Origin: an uncultured Puniceicoccaceae bacterium | Lineage (GTDB): Bacteria > Verrucomicrobiota > Verrucomicrobiia > Opitutales > Coraliomargaritaceae | Length of the DNA: 64,000 nucleotides | Direction: 5' to 3' | Assembly: GCA_913044165.1 (NCBI GenBank) | Contig: CAJWMY010000002.1 | Location: forward strand, 20,586 to 84,585 | In this document: one piece after another, positions 21,953-31,129 of the stretch | Layout: the number at the start of each line of letters is the position of its first letter | Position numbering within the stretch: the stretch's first letter is position 1 | Program-made: the position numbers and the translations under genes | Notes under the pieces: generated by a model | What the model saw: the letters and a program-made list of their open reading frames with translations, nothing else | The model's database searches: none | What the model was told of the DNA's origin: nothing

Positions 21953-23125
21953 TTAGTTTATTTTGAAGAATATACGTTTTCCGGCCTGAAAAATTTGCTC
22001 TTTATCGCTTTGGCTAATTATTTTTTGAGGGTCACAAACTTTTTCTCCATCAAGTTTTACTCCGCCTTGGGCAATTAATCTTCTAATTGCTCCCTTGCTT
22101 TCAAATAAATTTGTAGCGTGCATCACATTGATTAATAGGTCTTGGCTATCTTGTTCGCTGAGGTTCGACCAATTAAAATCAGGCATACTATCAGGTAATT
22201 TATTTTTTGAAAAAACCTGCTCAAATTGGATTAATTCATTCTCTGCAATTTCATCTGCATAAAAACGACTCACGAGTATTTTAGCTAAACTCTTTTTTGT
22301 TTGCATAGGATGATTCGCTTTTAAGGAATTAATTGATGCATCCTCATACTCCAAAAGCAGTTTATAGTAAATCCACATAGTCTCGTCATCAATAGACATA
22401 ACTTTCCCAAACATATCTCTAGGGGAGTCTGTAAAGGCGATATAATTATCCATGCTTTTTGACATTTTTTTAATGCCATCAAGGCCCACTAACAATGGCA
22501 TAGTAATTACGGCTTGTTCTGTTTTTCCTGCATCCTTCTGAAGCGCTCTGCCTACTAGCATATTGAAGAGTTGATCAGTTCCTCCAATTTCTACATCAGC
22601 ATCTAGAACCAAAGAATCATATCCTTGTATTAAAGGATATAGAAATTCTATAATGGAAATAGGGGCATTAGAGGCGAAACGTTTCGAGAAGTCGTCTCGC
22701 TCAAGCATACGGGCAACAGTCATCTTCCGTGCAAGTTTCAAGCAGTCTTCGAATTGCAATGAATCAAACCACTCGCTATTGTAGTGTACTTTTGTTTTTC
22801 CTTTATCTAAGATTTTAAATGCCTGTTCGAGGTAAGTGTCAGCATTTCTTTTTATGGTTTCTTTTGTCAAAACAGGTCGCGTAGAAGATCTTCCAGATGG
22901 GTCACCTATTAGAGTAGTGAAATCGCCAATGATTAAATTTGCTTCATGTCCAAATTCTTGAAATTGTCTAAGTTTATTGAATACAACAAGATGCCCAAAA
23001 GTTAAGTCTGGACGAGTTGGGTCTACGCCTAATTTTATTTTAAGGGGTTTAGAGTTCTTTAATTTTATTTCTAGTGAATCTTGTCCAATTAAGGTGTCTG
23101 TATTTTTTAAAAGAGCTTCAATCAT
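21953..23125 (-). CDS. tyrS: Tyrosyl-tRNA synthetase
   Basis: GVDPTRPDLTFGHLV (HIGH-like), GGTDQLFNMLVGR, KKMSKSMDN, C-terminal S4-like domain. Confidence 0.95.
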   Translation of the reverse strand: MIEALLKNTDTLIGQDSLEIKLKNSKPLKIKLGVDPTRPDLTFGHLVVFNKLRQFQEFGHEANLIIGDFTTLIGDPSGRSSTRPVLTKETIKRNADTYLEQAFKILDKGKTKVHYNSEWFDSLQFEDCLKLARKMTVARMLERDDFSKRFASNAPISIIEFLYPLIQGYDSLVLDADVEIGGTDQLFNMLVGRALQKDAGKTEQAVITMPLLVGLDGIKKMSKSMDNYIAFTDSPRDMFGKVMSIDDETMWIYYKLLLEYEDASINSLKANHPMQTKKSLAKILVSRFYADEIAENELIQFEQVFSKNKLPDSMPDFNWSNLSEQDSQDLLINVMHATNLFESKGAIRRLIAQGGVKLDGEKVCDPQKIISQSDKEQIFQAGKRIFFKIN

Positions 23126-23149
23126 ATTTATCTAAATTATAGTTATCAA

Positions 23150-23719
23150 TCAGGTTTTTCTTTGTCTTACAGTCTCGTATAAGCAAACTCCCGCAGAGAC
23201 GGAAACGTTTAGGCAATCCACTTTTCCTGCCATAGGGATAGAGATTGTACAATCACATAGTTCGCCTGTAATTTTTCTCAAACCCCATCCCTCGCTTCCT
23301 AAAACAAAAGCAGTAGGTTGATCCAAATTTAAATCGTAAAGGCACGAAGTCCCTTGGTCGGAGGTTCCAACGATTTGTAGGCCTTTAGTTTTAAGCTTCC
23401 TCAAAAGATTTTGAATGTTTTTAACTTTTAAGAACGGAGTATCGTCCGCGCCTCCGCAAGCTATATCTTTAACAGTATCAGTTATTCCGCAGGCTCCCTT
23501 TACCGGGGCAATTACTGCATGTACGCCAGCGCCGGAAGCTGTTCTCAAACAAGCGCCTAAATTATGAGGGTCTTGGATGCCTTCCAAAATCAAGAGAAGG
23601 GGATTAGGTTCCAAGCTTAACATATCCATTAAGGCATCTTCATTCTCCAACAAAATAGGAGCCGATGGCTGAGAATATCGCGGTGGGCGTTTTATTTTAC
23701 GAATAGAATTTCTTCCCAT
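23150..23719 (-). CDS. TrmH/SpoU-family RNA 2'-O-methyltransferase, RlmB-like, lacking the N-terminal domain
   Basis: DPHNLGACLRTASGAGVHAVI, VLGSEGWGLRK, SIPMAGKVDCLNVSVSAGVCLYE. Confidence 0.88.
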   Translation of the reverse strand: MGRNSIRKIKRPPRYSQPSAPILLENEDALMDMLSLEPNPLLLILEGIQDPHNLGACLRTASGAGVHAVIAPVKGACGITDTVKDIACGGADDTPFLKVKNIQNLLRKLKTKGLQIVGTSDQGTSCLYDLNLDQPTAFVLGSEGWGLRKITGELCDCTISIPMAGKVDCLNVSVSAGVCLYETVRQRKT

Positions 23720-23730
23720 AATAGCATCAA

Positions 23731-24774
23731 CTATAATAATGTATCTTGCTTAGAGTTTTTGGGGTGCATCCCAACGACTTCCCAACCTTTTGCTGAGAGT
23801 ACTCGCCCTTGGGGCGATCGAGCTACGTAACCCTCTTGAATTAAATATGGTTCGTGGACTTCTTCAAGAGTGTGCGCTTCTTCAGAAACTGCAACAGATA
23901 GCGTCTTTAATCCAACGGGGCCTCCTTTATAATTTTCTGCCATTATCTTTAAAATTTTCTTATCTAATTCATCGAGTCCTCTATGATCAATTTCTAGGAG
24001 TTCTAATGCAGCACTTGCTTGTTCTTTATTGATAATGCCATCACTTTTTTGCACAGCATAATCTCGGCAAAAATTTACTAAATTATTAGCAATTCTTGGG
24101 GTTCCTCGAGCCCTTTTTGCAATTTCATGAGCCCCATCATTTGTGAATGGAACCTTTAAAATTTTACAGGTTCTTTGGACAATGCTTTCCAGGGTTTCAA
24201 GGTCGTAATAATCTAGTCTAGATTGTAGTGTAAAGCGACTTCTAAGCGGAGCAGTTAAAAGACCCACACGTGTAGTTGCTCCAACCAGAGTAAATTTCGG
24301 GAGATTAAGCTGAACACTTCGGGCATTTGGACCTTGGTCTATCATAATATCAATACGATAATCCTCCATCGCAGAGTATAGATATTCTTCCACCGTTTTA
24401 GGTACCCTATGGATTTCATCAATAAAGAGCAGATCTCCTTCATTTAAATTAGTTAGTAAGCCGGCTAAGTCTCCTGGTTTATCTATTACTGGCCCAGAGG
24501 TAACAACTACTTGCGCTTCCATTTCATGCCCTAAAATTAATGAAAGGGTTGTTTTCCCAAGACCGGGGGGTCCACTAAGCAAGATATGATTAAGTGGCTC
24601 ATTTCTAGAAAGTGCAGAACCAACCATAATTGATAGACGCTCCACGGTCTTTTTTTGCCCAGAAAATCCTTTTAGCTCATTTGGGCGCAGGATAGATTCT
24701 GTCAGGCCGGCATCTGCCTTTTTAAAATCATTTGAAGAGATAGCCTCAGGGGGAAAGTCTTTAGAGTCTGTCAT
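23731..24774 (-). CDS. ruvB: Holliday junction branch migration helicase RuvB
   Basis: HILLSGPPGLGKTTLS, LFIDEIHR, VGATTRVGLLTAPLRSRF. Confidence 0.97.
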   Translation of the reverse strand: MTDSKDFPPEAISSNDFKKADAGLTESILRPNELKGFSGQKKTVERLSIMVGSALSRNEPLNHILLSGPPGLGKTTLSLILGHEMEAQVVVTSGPVIDKPGDLAGLLTNLNEGDLLFIDEIHRVPKTVEEYLYSAMEDYRIDIMIDQGPNARSVQLNLPKFTLVGATTRVGLLTAPLRSRFTLQSRLDYYDLETLESIVQRTCKILKVPFTNDGAHEIAKRARGTPRIANNLVNFCRDYAVQKSDGIINKEQASAALELLEIDHRGLDELDKKILKIMAENYKGGPVGLKTLSVAVSEEAHTLEEVHEPYLIQEGYVARSPQGRVLSAKGWEVVGMHPKNSKQDTLL

Positions 24775-24833
24775 GCAATATATTTAGACAGATAATAATT
24801 TTAAATTCAACTGACAATTTAATTTATAGGGAG

Positions 24834-26129
24834 TTAAATTTCAAATAAATTTGCAGGGAGATCTTTGTCGGATAGGCGTTCTATTTTCGCCCCGAGTGTA
24901 TTCAGCTTCTGCTCAAAAGACTCATAGCCTCGGTCGAGGTGGTAAATCCGCTGAACCCAGGTCTCATTTTGTCCTGCTAGGCCTGCTAAAATTAAAGCAG
25001 CAGAGGCCCTAAGATCTGATGCCATGACTGGCGCCCCAGAAAATTTACATGGTCCTTTTATTATAGCACTGGGACCCTCTATAGCAATATTTGCTCCCAT
25101 TCGTTGTAATTCAGGGACATGCATAAAGCGATTCGGGTAAATTTTTTCTGTTATTATGGAAATACCTTTTGTGATAGACATTAAGGAAGACATTTGCGCC
25201 TGCAAATCAGTAGGAAAGCCAGGATAAGGTAAAGTTATAATATCCACAGGCTTAAGATTCCCTTTGTGCGGAAATATTGTAATTGAGTCTTCGGTAACCT
25301 CTATCTGCAATTCGGCTTCATGTAACTTATCTAAAAACGCACCTAGGTAGGTATAGGATATTCCATTTAAACGAACATTTCCTTGAGTCATAGCAGCAGC
25401 TATTATAAAAGTGCCAGCTTCAATTCTGTCAGGGATTACTTTGTGTTCGCATCCACTGAGTTTTTTAACTCCAGTAATAATTAATTCTGGGCCCCCAATA
25501 TTTTCTATTTTTGCACCCATTTTAGTAAGCATTTGACACAAATCAATGATTTCAGGTTCGCATGCGGCACTTTCTATACGCGTTTTCCCAGAAGCCAAAA
25601 CAGAGGCCATAATTAAATTCGCTGTACCGGTTACCGTACTTCCATTTCGCCCTCCTAGAAATACATCGGAGCCAGCGATTTGAGATGCGTCTACATGTAC
25701 ATACCCTTCAGAAATAGAAACTTTACAATTTAATTTCCTTAAGCCTTTTAAATGAAGATCAATCGGCCTAGGGCCAATAACACATCCACCTGGAATTGAG
25801 ATCTCTGCCTTTTTTAATCGTCCGACAAGTGGGCCAAGGAGGCAAACCGAGGCACGCATCTTACGAACCAATTCATATGGTGCAACATGGGAAATTTTTT
25901 CAGCTTGAACAACCCATTTGCCAATTTTTGGGTTTTCTACTTTGGCACCTAGATACTCCAAAATTTCAACCATATAGCGAATATCACTAAGGCCTGGAAT
26001 ATTTGTTAAGGTTATTCGCTCATTGGTAAGAAGGCAGGCAGCAAAAATAGGTAATGCGGCATTTTTCGAGCCACTGATAGTTATTTCTCCTTCCAGCGGC
26101 TGACCGCCATAAACGCGAAAAACATCCAT
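24834..26129 (-). CDS. murA: UDP-N-acetylglucosamine 1-carboxyvinyltransferase
   Basis: GEITISGSKNAALPIFAA, PGGCVIGPRPIDLH (active-site Cys kept), DLRASAALILAGLA, YHLDRGYE. Confidence 0.97.
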   Translation of the reverse strand: MDVFRVYGGQPLEGEITISGSKNAALPIFAACLLTNERITLTNIPGLSDIRYMVEILEYLGAKVENPKIGKWVVQAEKISHVAPYELVRKMRASVCLLGPLVGRLKKAEISIPGGCVIGPRPIDLHLKGLRKLNCKVSISEGYVHVDASQIAGSDVFLGGRNGSTVTGTANLIMASVLASGKTRIESAACEPEIIDLCQMLTKMGAKIENIGGPELIITGVKKLSGCEHKVIPDRIEAGTFIIAAAMTQGNVRLNGISYTYLGAFLDKLHEAELQIEVTEDSITIFPHKGNLKPVDIITLPYPGFPTDLQAQMSSLMSITKGISIITEKIYPNRFMHVPELQRMGANIAIEGPSAIIKGPCKFSGAPVMASDLRASAALILAGLAGQNETWVQRIYHLDRGYESFEQKLNTLGAKIERLSDKDLPANLFEI

Positions 26130-26146
26130 GAATTTTAATTTTAGGA

Positions 26147-26707
26147 TTAACGTCTTCGCTGATTAGGATTCGAGCGTCTTCGTTGCCTTCCTTTATTGTA
26201 ATGTGTTTTCCTCCCGCGCCCACGGGGAGAGTTCTTTTTTGCTTTCCCAAAAAGGCCTGCAAAAATTGATGCTATTGCCGACAAAAAGCCTTTTTTCTTT
26301 CTTGTTCTTCGGCGACTTTTCTTTTCAGCATATCTAGCTTCCCTAGCTTTCTTTTTTTCAGAAACTTTTTCTTCGATTTCTTGAATAACTCTCAATGTTT
26401 CTTGGCTTATAGGAGATTTTTTTTTCTTAGGCGATGAAGACTTATTCTCATGTAATTTTTTACTTGGAGTAGATTCTTCATAATCGGATATAGCGGAAGA
26501 TTTAGCCTCTTCTGTTGCAGAAGATTCGATTTGTTCTTCTTTTATTTCACTTGGAGTTAGTTCTCCAATATTTGGCATAGATGTATTTGAGCTATATTCA
26601 TTTTTGAAACCACCACTTCTTCGGCGCGTTCGAGCTTTATCTGAGTTTCTAGGAGAGTAAGGGACCTCTTCTTTATTTTTATTTTCTTCTTCTTCGAATT
26701 TTGGCAT
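26147..26707 (-). CDS. Hypothetical low-complexity protein with KKRR-rich and RG-type C-terminal tail
   Basis: 186-aa ORF, 17 nt upstream of murA on the same strand; C-terminus SPRGRGRKTHYNKGRQRRRSNPNQRRR. Confidence 0.75.
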   Translation of the reverse strand: MPKFEEEENKNKEEVPYSPRNSDKARTRRRSGGFKNEYSSNTSMPNIGELTPSEIKEEQIESSATEEAKSSAISDYEESTPSKKLHENKSSSPKKKKSPISQETLRVIQEIEEKVSEKKKAREARYAEKKSRRRTRKKKGFLSAIASIFAGLFGKAKKNSPRGRGRKTHYNKGRQRRRSNPNQRRR

Positions 26708-26765
26708 AATTAATGTGTACTATTAGGTTAATAGTTTTGACGTATTTTTACATCAGGGAACGATT

Positions 26766-26796
26766 TTTATAGATTATAAATCAAACTATCTATAAA
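26766..26796. promoter_or_regulatory. Inverted repeat in divergent intergenic region before the dUTPase gene
   Basis: TTTATAGAT - 13 nt - ATCTATAAA, perfect 9-bp arms. Confidence 0.4.
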
Positions 26797-26913
26797 GTTA
26801 TGAATCATTTATGGCTATATCAGGAATATTTTGATCGCAAGTTTTTAATTATTTTTGTGTTTTTGTATAAGGAATCAACTTGCCCTTAGTACTAGGGTGC
26901 TTATTTCTTATAT

Positions 26914-27285
26914 ATGGACAAACTAGAAAAAATTTTTGAAATGCAGGATACCCTTAATCAACGTATTGGCGTTAATACGAGAGATTTAGACCAAGAAGAA
27001 AAAAATAAGTGGGTATTGAACTATACTCGGGCGATGCAGCAAGAGATTGCGGAATTAATCGATTCTGTCCCATGGAAATGGTGGGCAAAATACCAAGAAT
27101 TCGATGAGCAAAACGCCAAGGTTGAAATTATTGATCTTTTTCACTTTCTGATTTCTCTAGCTCAGGTTATGGGCATGACTCCGGAAGATGTTTATGAGGC
27201 ATATATTAAAAAAAATGAAGTGAATCACAAGCGTCAAGAAAGTGGCTACATAAGTAAAGATGAGGAAGATTCCAAGCACATTTAA
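26914..27285 (+). CDS. Dimeric (all-alpha, MazG-like) dUTPase family protein
   Basis: QDTLNQRIG, EIAELIDSVPWKWW, KVEIIDLFHFLISLA: EEx..ExxD-type all-alpha NTP pyrophosphatase pattern. Confidence 0.82.
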   Translation: MDKLEKIFEMQDTLNQRIGVNTRDLDQEEKNKWVLNYTRAMQQEIAELIDSVPWKWWAKYQEFDEQNAKVEIIDLFHFLISLAQVMGMTPEDVYEAYIKKNEVNHKRQESGYISKDEEDSKHI

Positions 27286-27313
27286 ATTTTGTAATTTTTG
27301 CTAGTTTTTGGTA

Positions 27314-27916
27314 ATGAATGATTCGCCGTTAATAGTTTTTTTATATAGTGCTATCGCCTTGTATTTAGGCTATTTATATCGTTGTGATATCAAAGCTTTT
27401 TGCAGTGGATTACATAATTCTAAATCTTTGCCCGGAGCTATGCCTATAAGCTTTATGCTAGTATCTTTTTCTATATTAGCAGGGGCTTTTCTTTTAGCAA
27501 ACGCCGTATTGGGGGAGTATGCTTTAGGTTTAGTTGAGTTACAAAATGATATGGTCTGGTTTTTTCTATTTGCCGCACTTTCTGCTGGAGTAATTGAAGA
27601 GCTTATCTTTCGTGGTTACCTAGTTATTGAGAATAAAGGAAGTAAAGTATTGGTGTTAAGTTGCATTGGGTTTTCTTTTCTATTTGCATTGATTCACCCT
27701 AATCTGTGGTCTTTTGACGGAGGATTTCATTGGATATTTTCAACTAAAGCTTTTTACGATACTTGGATCCTTGTTTTAAACTCTATAATTTTTTACGGTT
27801 TAAGGTTTGGGCCCTGGAATCCACTCCGCTCAATTTTCCCCTCAATGATTGCACATGGGGCCTTCAATTTTGGAGTTTTTGGCGTAAAGTGGTTTCAGGG
27901 GTATATAGTTTTTTAA
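27314..27916 (+). CDS. CPBP-family intramembrane glutamic protease
   Basis: EELIFRG, FALIHPN, AHGAFN motifs in a multi-TM protein; ATG at 27314 preferred over the track's TTG at 27308. Confidence 0.85.
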   Translation: MNDSPLIVFLYSAIALYLGYLYRCDIKAFCSGLHNSKSLPGAMPISFMLVSFSILAGAFLLANAVLGEYALGLVELQNDMVWFFLFAALSAGVIEELIFRGYLVIENKGSKVLVLSCIGFSFLFALIHPNLWSFDGGFHWIFSTKAFYDTWILVLNSIIFYGLRFGPWNPLRSIFPSMIAHGAFNFGVFGVKWFQGYIVF

Positions 27917-30051
27917 TCTAAAATTCCGTCTCTTTTCAAAAGAGCTTTGCTGTCAGGCTTTCTTCCCATAAAATCTTCAAAAAGTTGAAGGGGCTCTTTT
28001 GAGTTCCCCATAGCTAAGATTGTGTCTCTGAACTTTTTTCCAATAGAGGCACTTAGGATCCCTTCTTTTTGGAAACGAGTGAAAGCATCTGCATCTAAAA
28101 CTTCAGCCCATTTATAGGAGTAGTATCCAGCTGCATAACCAGTTGAACTGCTAAACAGATGGCCAAAATTACACGTAATTGGCTTTGGCTTATTTAGGAA
28201 AGCATATTGATAGTCTTTAAGCTGATTTTCTAAATAAGAGTCGATAGGTTCTTCTTTCAATATCCAATCTCTGTGTAAGTCTAAATCAAGCTTTGCTAGA
28301 TTTAATTGTCGCATTGTATGAATAGCTTTAAAGTGATTCTTAGAGGCGCACATTTTATTGAAAAGGATTTCTGGAATTTTCGATTGATCTTTATAGTGCC
28401 TTGCAAACAGATCTAAGCTAGCGCTTTCCCAACACCAATTTTCCATAATTTGAGATGGAAGCTCTACAAAATCCCAGGCAACATTTACGCCATTGAGTGA
28501 AGGAATGGGAACATTCCCACATAGGTGATGCAGGAGATGACCAAATTCATGAAAAATAGTTTCCACTTCAGGATGATTGAGAAGTGCAGGTTTATTTTTT
28601 AATGGGGCAGTTAAGTTTCCACAAATCAGACCAAGGTGGGGAGTTGATTCAGCCTTTCTTGTGCCAGTGCGCAGATAATTCATCCAAGCCCCACTTCGTT
28701 TTGAATTTCTTGAATGCCAGTCAGTATAAAAATGCCCTAGTAGCTTGCCCGTTGCTATATCTATTAGTTCATATAGTTTCACGTCAGGATGCCAAACTTC
28801 AGCAAGGCCTGTGGGGTTGACTTCAGCGTATGGGGCGGCTGCAACTTTGTCTGTATCAATGTAGATGCTTTCTAGTTCTTTAATATCAATGCCAAAAAGT
28901 TTTTTGCTGATTAAAAAAAGACCATGTATGACTTTCTCTATTTGAAAATAAGGACGTAAACTTTCTTCATCAAATTCAAAGTATTCTTTTTGGTGTAATT
29001 GGGTCCAGTAAGAAACATCCCACGGCTCAAGTCTATTTGGTGATTCGGAGTCTTTAGAGTTTTTATAATCTACCAAGGTTTTGTATTCAGCATCAAAATG
29101 TTTTTTTATTTGCCGTTGCATTGTTTTGATGAAATTTGATGCGGATGCTCCATTCCTTACCATTCTTCTACTTGTAGTGTGCTCGGCAAAATCTTTTTTT
29201 CCAACAATTTGAGCGTATTGATGCCGTAAATGCAGGATTCTCTCAACTAGTCCTCCGTTTTCATAAGGGGGGGTTCTCCCAACAGATTGGTATGCGCACC
29301 AAAAAACTTTTCTTAGGGCTGAATTTTTTGCATAGGTAATAACGGGAATAAAGCTTGTGGAATCGAGTGTGAATCGCCAAGTAGGTCTTTTATTGTCAGA
29401 ATTTTTTGGGGTATTTAATGGATGCTTTTTTGCGCTTTCCTCTGCTGCTTGAAGTGCAGATTTTGGTAGCCCTTTCAATAATTCCTTATCGTAAACTCTA
29501 TACTCCCAAGCGTTAGTAGCATCTAGACAATTTTCGGAATACTTTTGTGTTAGCTTTGCTAGTTCTTTTTGTATTTTTTTAAGGGTTATTTTTTTCTCGG
29601 CATTTAAATCAGCACCCTCTTCTTTAAAATCTTCTAGTGTTTCTGCAATGTGCCTATTTTCAACCGGATTTAGGTCTTTGGGATTGATGTGTTTAGCCGC
29701 AAATTTAAAGATATCCCATAAGTTTGGATTTAGGGGAATATTGGCATAAAATTGTGTCACAATGGGGAGCATCTTATTATGTGCTTTGCGTAACATTTTT
29801 GAATTTCTTACGCTATCTAAATGGCTTACAAACCCCCAAGCAGTATTGAGGGGTTCAAGTCCTTCTTCAAATGCCTCAAAAGTATTCTTATAATTAATTT
29901 TTGAGGTGTTTTTTGGCTGTTCAGAAATAGCCTGGATTGTTGCGCCCGCAATTTTAAGTGCTTTAGAAATGTCTGCCTCAATAGCATTCGGGTTCATTTT
30001 TGACCAATTGGGCAGGTGTTTTTTCTGGAGAAAAGGGTGCTTTAGTGACAT
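27913..30051 (-). CDS. M3-family oligopeptidase (zinc metallopeptidase)
   Basis: HEFGHLLHHLCG (HExxH), length and ASSTGYAAGYYSYKWAEV-like C-terminus (SSSTGYAAGYYSYKWAEVLDADAF). Confidence 0.95.
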   Translation of the reverse strand: MSLKHPFLQKKHLPNWSKMNPNAIEADISKALKIAGATIQAISEQPKNTSKINYKNTFEAFEEGLEPLNTAWGFVSHLDSVRNSKMLRKAHNKMLPIVTQFYANIPLNPNLWDIFKFAAKHINPKDLNPVENRHIAETLEDFKEEGADLNAEKKITLKKIQKELAKLTQKYSENCLDATNAWEYRVYDKELLKGLPKSALQAAEESAKKHPLNTPKNSDNKRPTWRFTLDSTSFIPVITYAKNSALRKVFWCAYQSVGRTPPYENGGLVERILHLRHQYAQIVGKKDFAEHTTSRRMVRNGASASNFIKTMQRQIKKHFDAEYKTLVDYKNSKDSESPNRLEPWDVSYWTQLHQKEYFEFDEESLRPYFQIEKVIHGLFLISKKLFGIDIKELESIYIDTDKVAAAPYAEVNPTGLAEVWHPDVKLYELIDIATGKLLGHFYTDWHSRNSKRSGAWMNYLRTGTRKAESTPHLGLICGNLTAPLKNKPALLNHPEVETIFHEFGHLLHHLCGNVPIPSLNGVNVAWDFVELPSQIMENWCWESASLDLFARHYKDQSKIPEILFNKMCASKNHFKAIHTMRQLNLAKLDLDLHRDWILKEEPIDSYLENQLKDYQYAFLNKPKPITCNFGHLFSSSTGYAAGYYSYKWAEVLDADAFTRFQKEGILSASIGKKFRDTILAMGNSKEPLQLFEDFMGRKPDSKALLKRDGILD

Positions 30052-30084
30052 AATAATTACTTGCTTGCGATTACGAAGAATTAT

Positions 30085-31068
30085 TTATTTAAGCCAGGAT
30101 TTCCACTTTCCTTTATAGCTTTGGTAATTATCTCGATTGATTAAAATAGGTGCTAGTTCAATGGTTTTCTTTAATGGGAGTTCATTTTTATGAAGTTTTT
30201 CTATCATTGCTTTAGCGGCTTCATATCCCCATTCATAGTAAGGGTGAATGACCATAGAGTTGATATATCCTATGTCGTAGAAATGGTTTGTAATCGCCGA
30301 AGATTGAAGAGTTGCTAATGGCATCTGACCTATGTCCCAAGGAAGATCTGGCATCCCTCTAAGTGCCCAGTCATCCAAAAAAATCCAACCTTTAATAAAG
30401 TTATCTTTGTCTGCATCTTGCGCTTTTTTTATTGCTTTAACGGCATCTTGATAATTTTTGTGCGTGTAGATAATTGTTTCGATTCTCTTATAGCCCAAAG
30501 TGCTTTTAATGCCTCGCATCCTTTCTTTTAGTAAATAGGAGTTTTTATTAGCTGAGAGTATGGCGATTCTGCCGGAGGTTGGAAGCTTTTTTAATATAGC
30601 AGTTGCAAGCTTAGAACCTGCTGAGAATTCGTCTGCTTTAATAAAAATTAAGGGCTCTATAGATTTTAATTCAGATTCAAGAAAAATTATTTCTTTGCCG
30701 AAATCTTGGGTCAATTTGAGTACAGGCAAGAGAGATTCTTCTTCGGAGGGACTGATAATAATTCCATCAACATTTTTTAAAAAAGAATTTTTTATTGCTT
30801 TGGTTTGAGGCTTGTTTGTAAGTGGATCAGTCTTACAGAATACTAGAGTCTCAACGTCTATAGAAAGCTTTTTACCGAGATTCTTTGTTGCTGCTTTAAT
30901 GCCGGAATAGATAGCCTTATTTTTTGTGCTTTCGAAATCTTTCCCGACATAGCCAATTTTATAGGAACCTAACAATTCATTGTTTTGAGCTTGGAGTGAT
31001 TCACATAAAAATAAGGTGCCTAAGGAATATAAAAAGATAAAAAAACTAAATTTTAAGAGCCTCTTCAC
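30085..31068 (-). CDS. Periplasmic sugar-binding-protein-like substrate-binding protein (type 1 fold), orphan
   Basis: Signal peptide (FFIFLYSLGTLFLCESLQAQ), IGYVGKDFESTKNKAIYSGIKAA, DGIIISPSEEESL, WGYEAAKAMIEKL; no permease or ATPase nearby. Confidence 0.82.
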   Translation of the reverse strand: MKRLLKFSFFIFLYSLGTLFLCESLQAQNNELLGSYKIGYVGKDFESTKNKAIYSGIKAATKNLGKKLSIDVETLVFCKTDPLTNKPQTKAIKNSFLKNVDGIIISPSEEESLLPVLKLTQDFGKEIIFLESELKSIEPLIFIKADEFSAGSKLATAILKKLPTSGRIAILSANKNSYLLKERMRGIKSTLGYKRIETIIYTHKNYQDAVKAIKKAQDADKDNFIKGWIFLDDWALRGMPDLPWDIGQMPLATLQSSAITNHFYDIGYINSMVIHPYYEWGYEAAKAMIEKLHKNELPLKKTIELAPILINRDNYQSYKGKWKSWLK

Positions 31069-31129
31069 AGTAGTTAGATTTTTACAAGAATGAAGTTTGG
31101 GGTAAGATTTAATAATCTCTAAGATAAGG

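Noticed and set aside
23790-24032. 80-aa plus-strand ORF
   Set aside because: Antisense to ruvB, shadow ORF.
26020-26262. 80-aa minus-strand ORF spanning the junction of murA and the upstream hypothetical gene
   Set aside because: Overlaps two better-supported same-strand genes in another frame; no evidence of a frameshift product.
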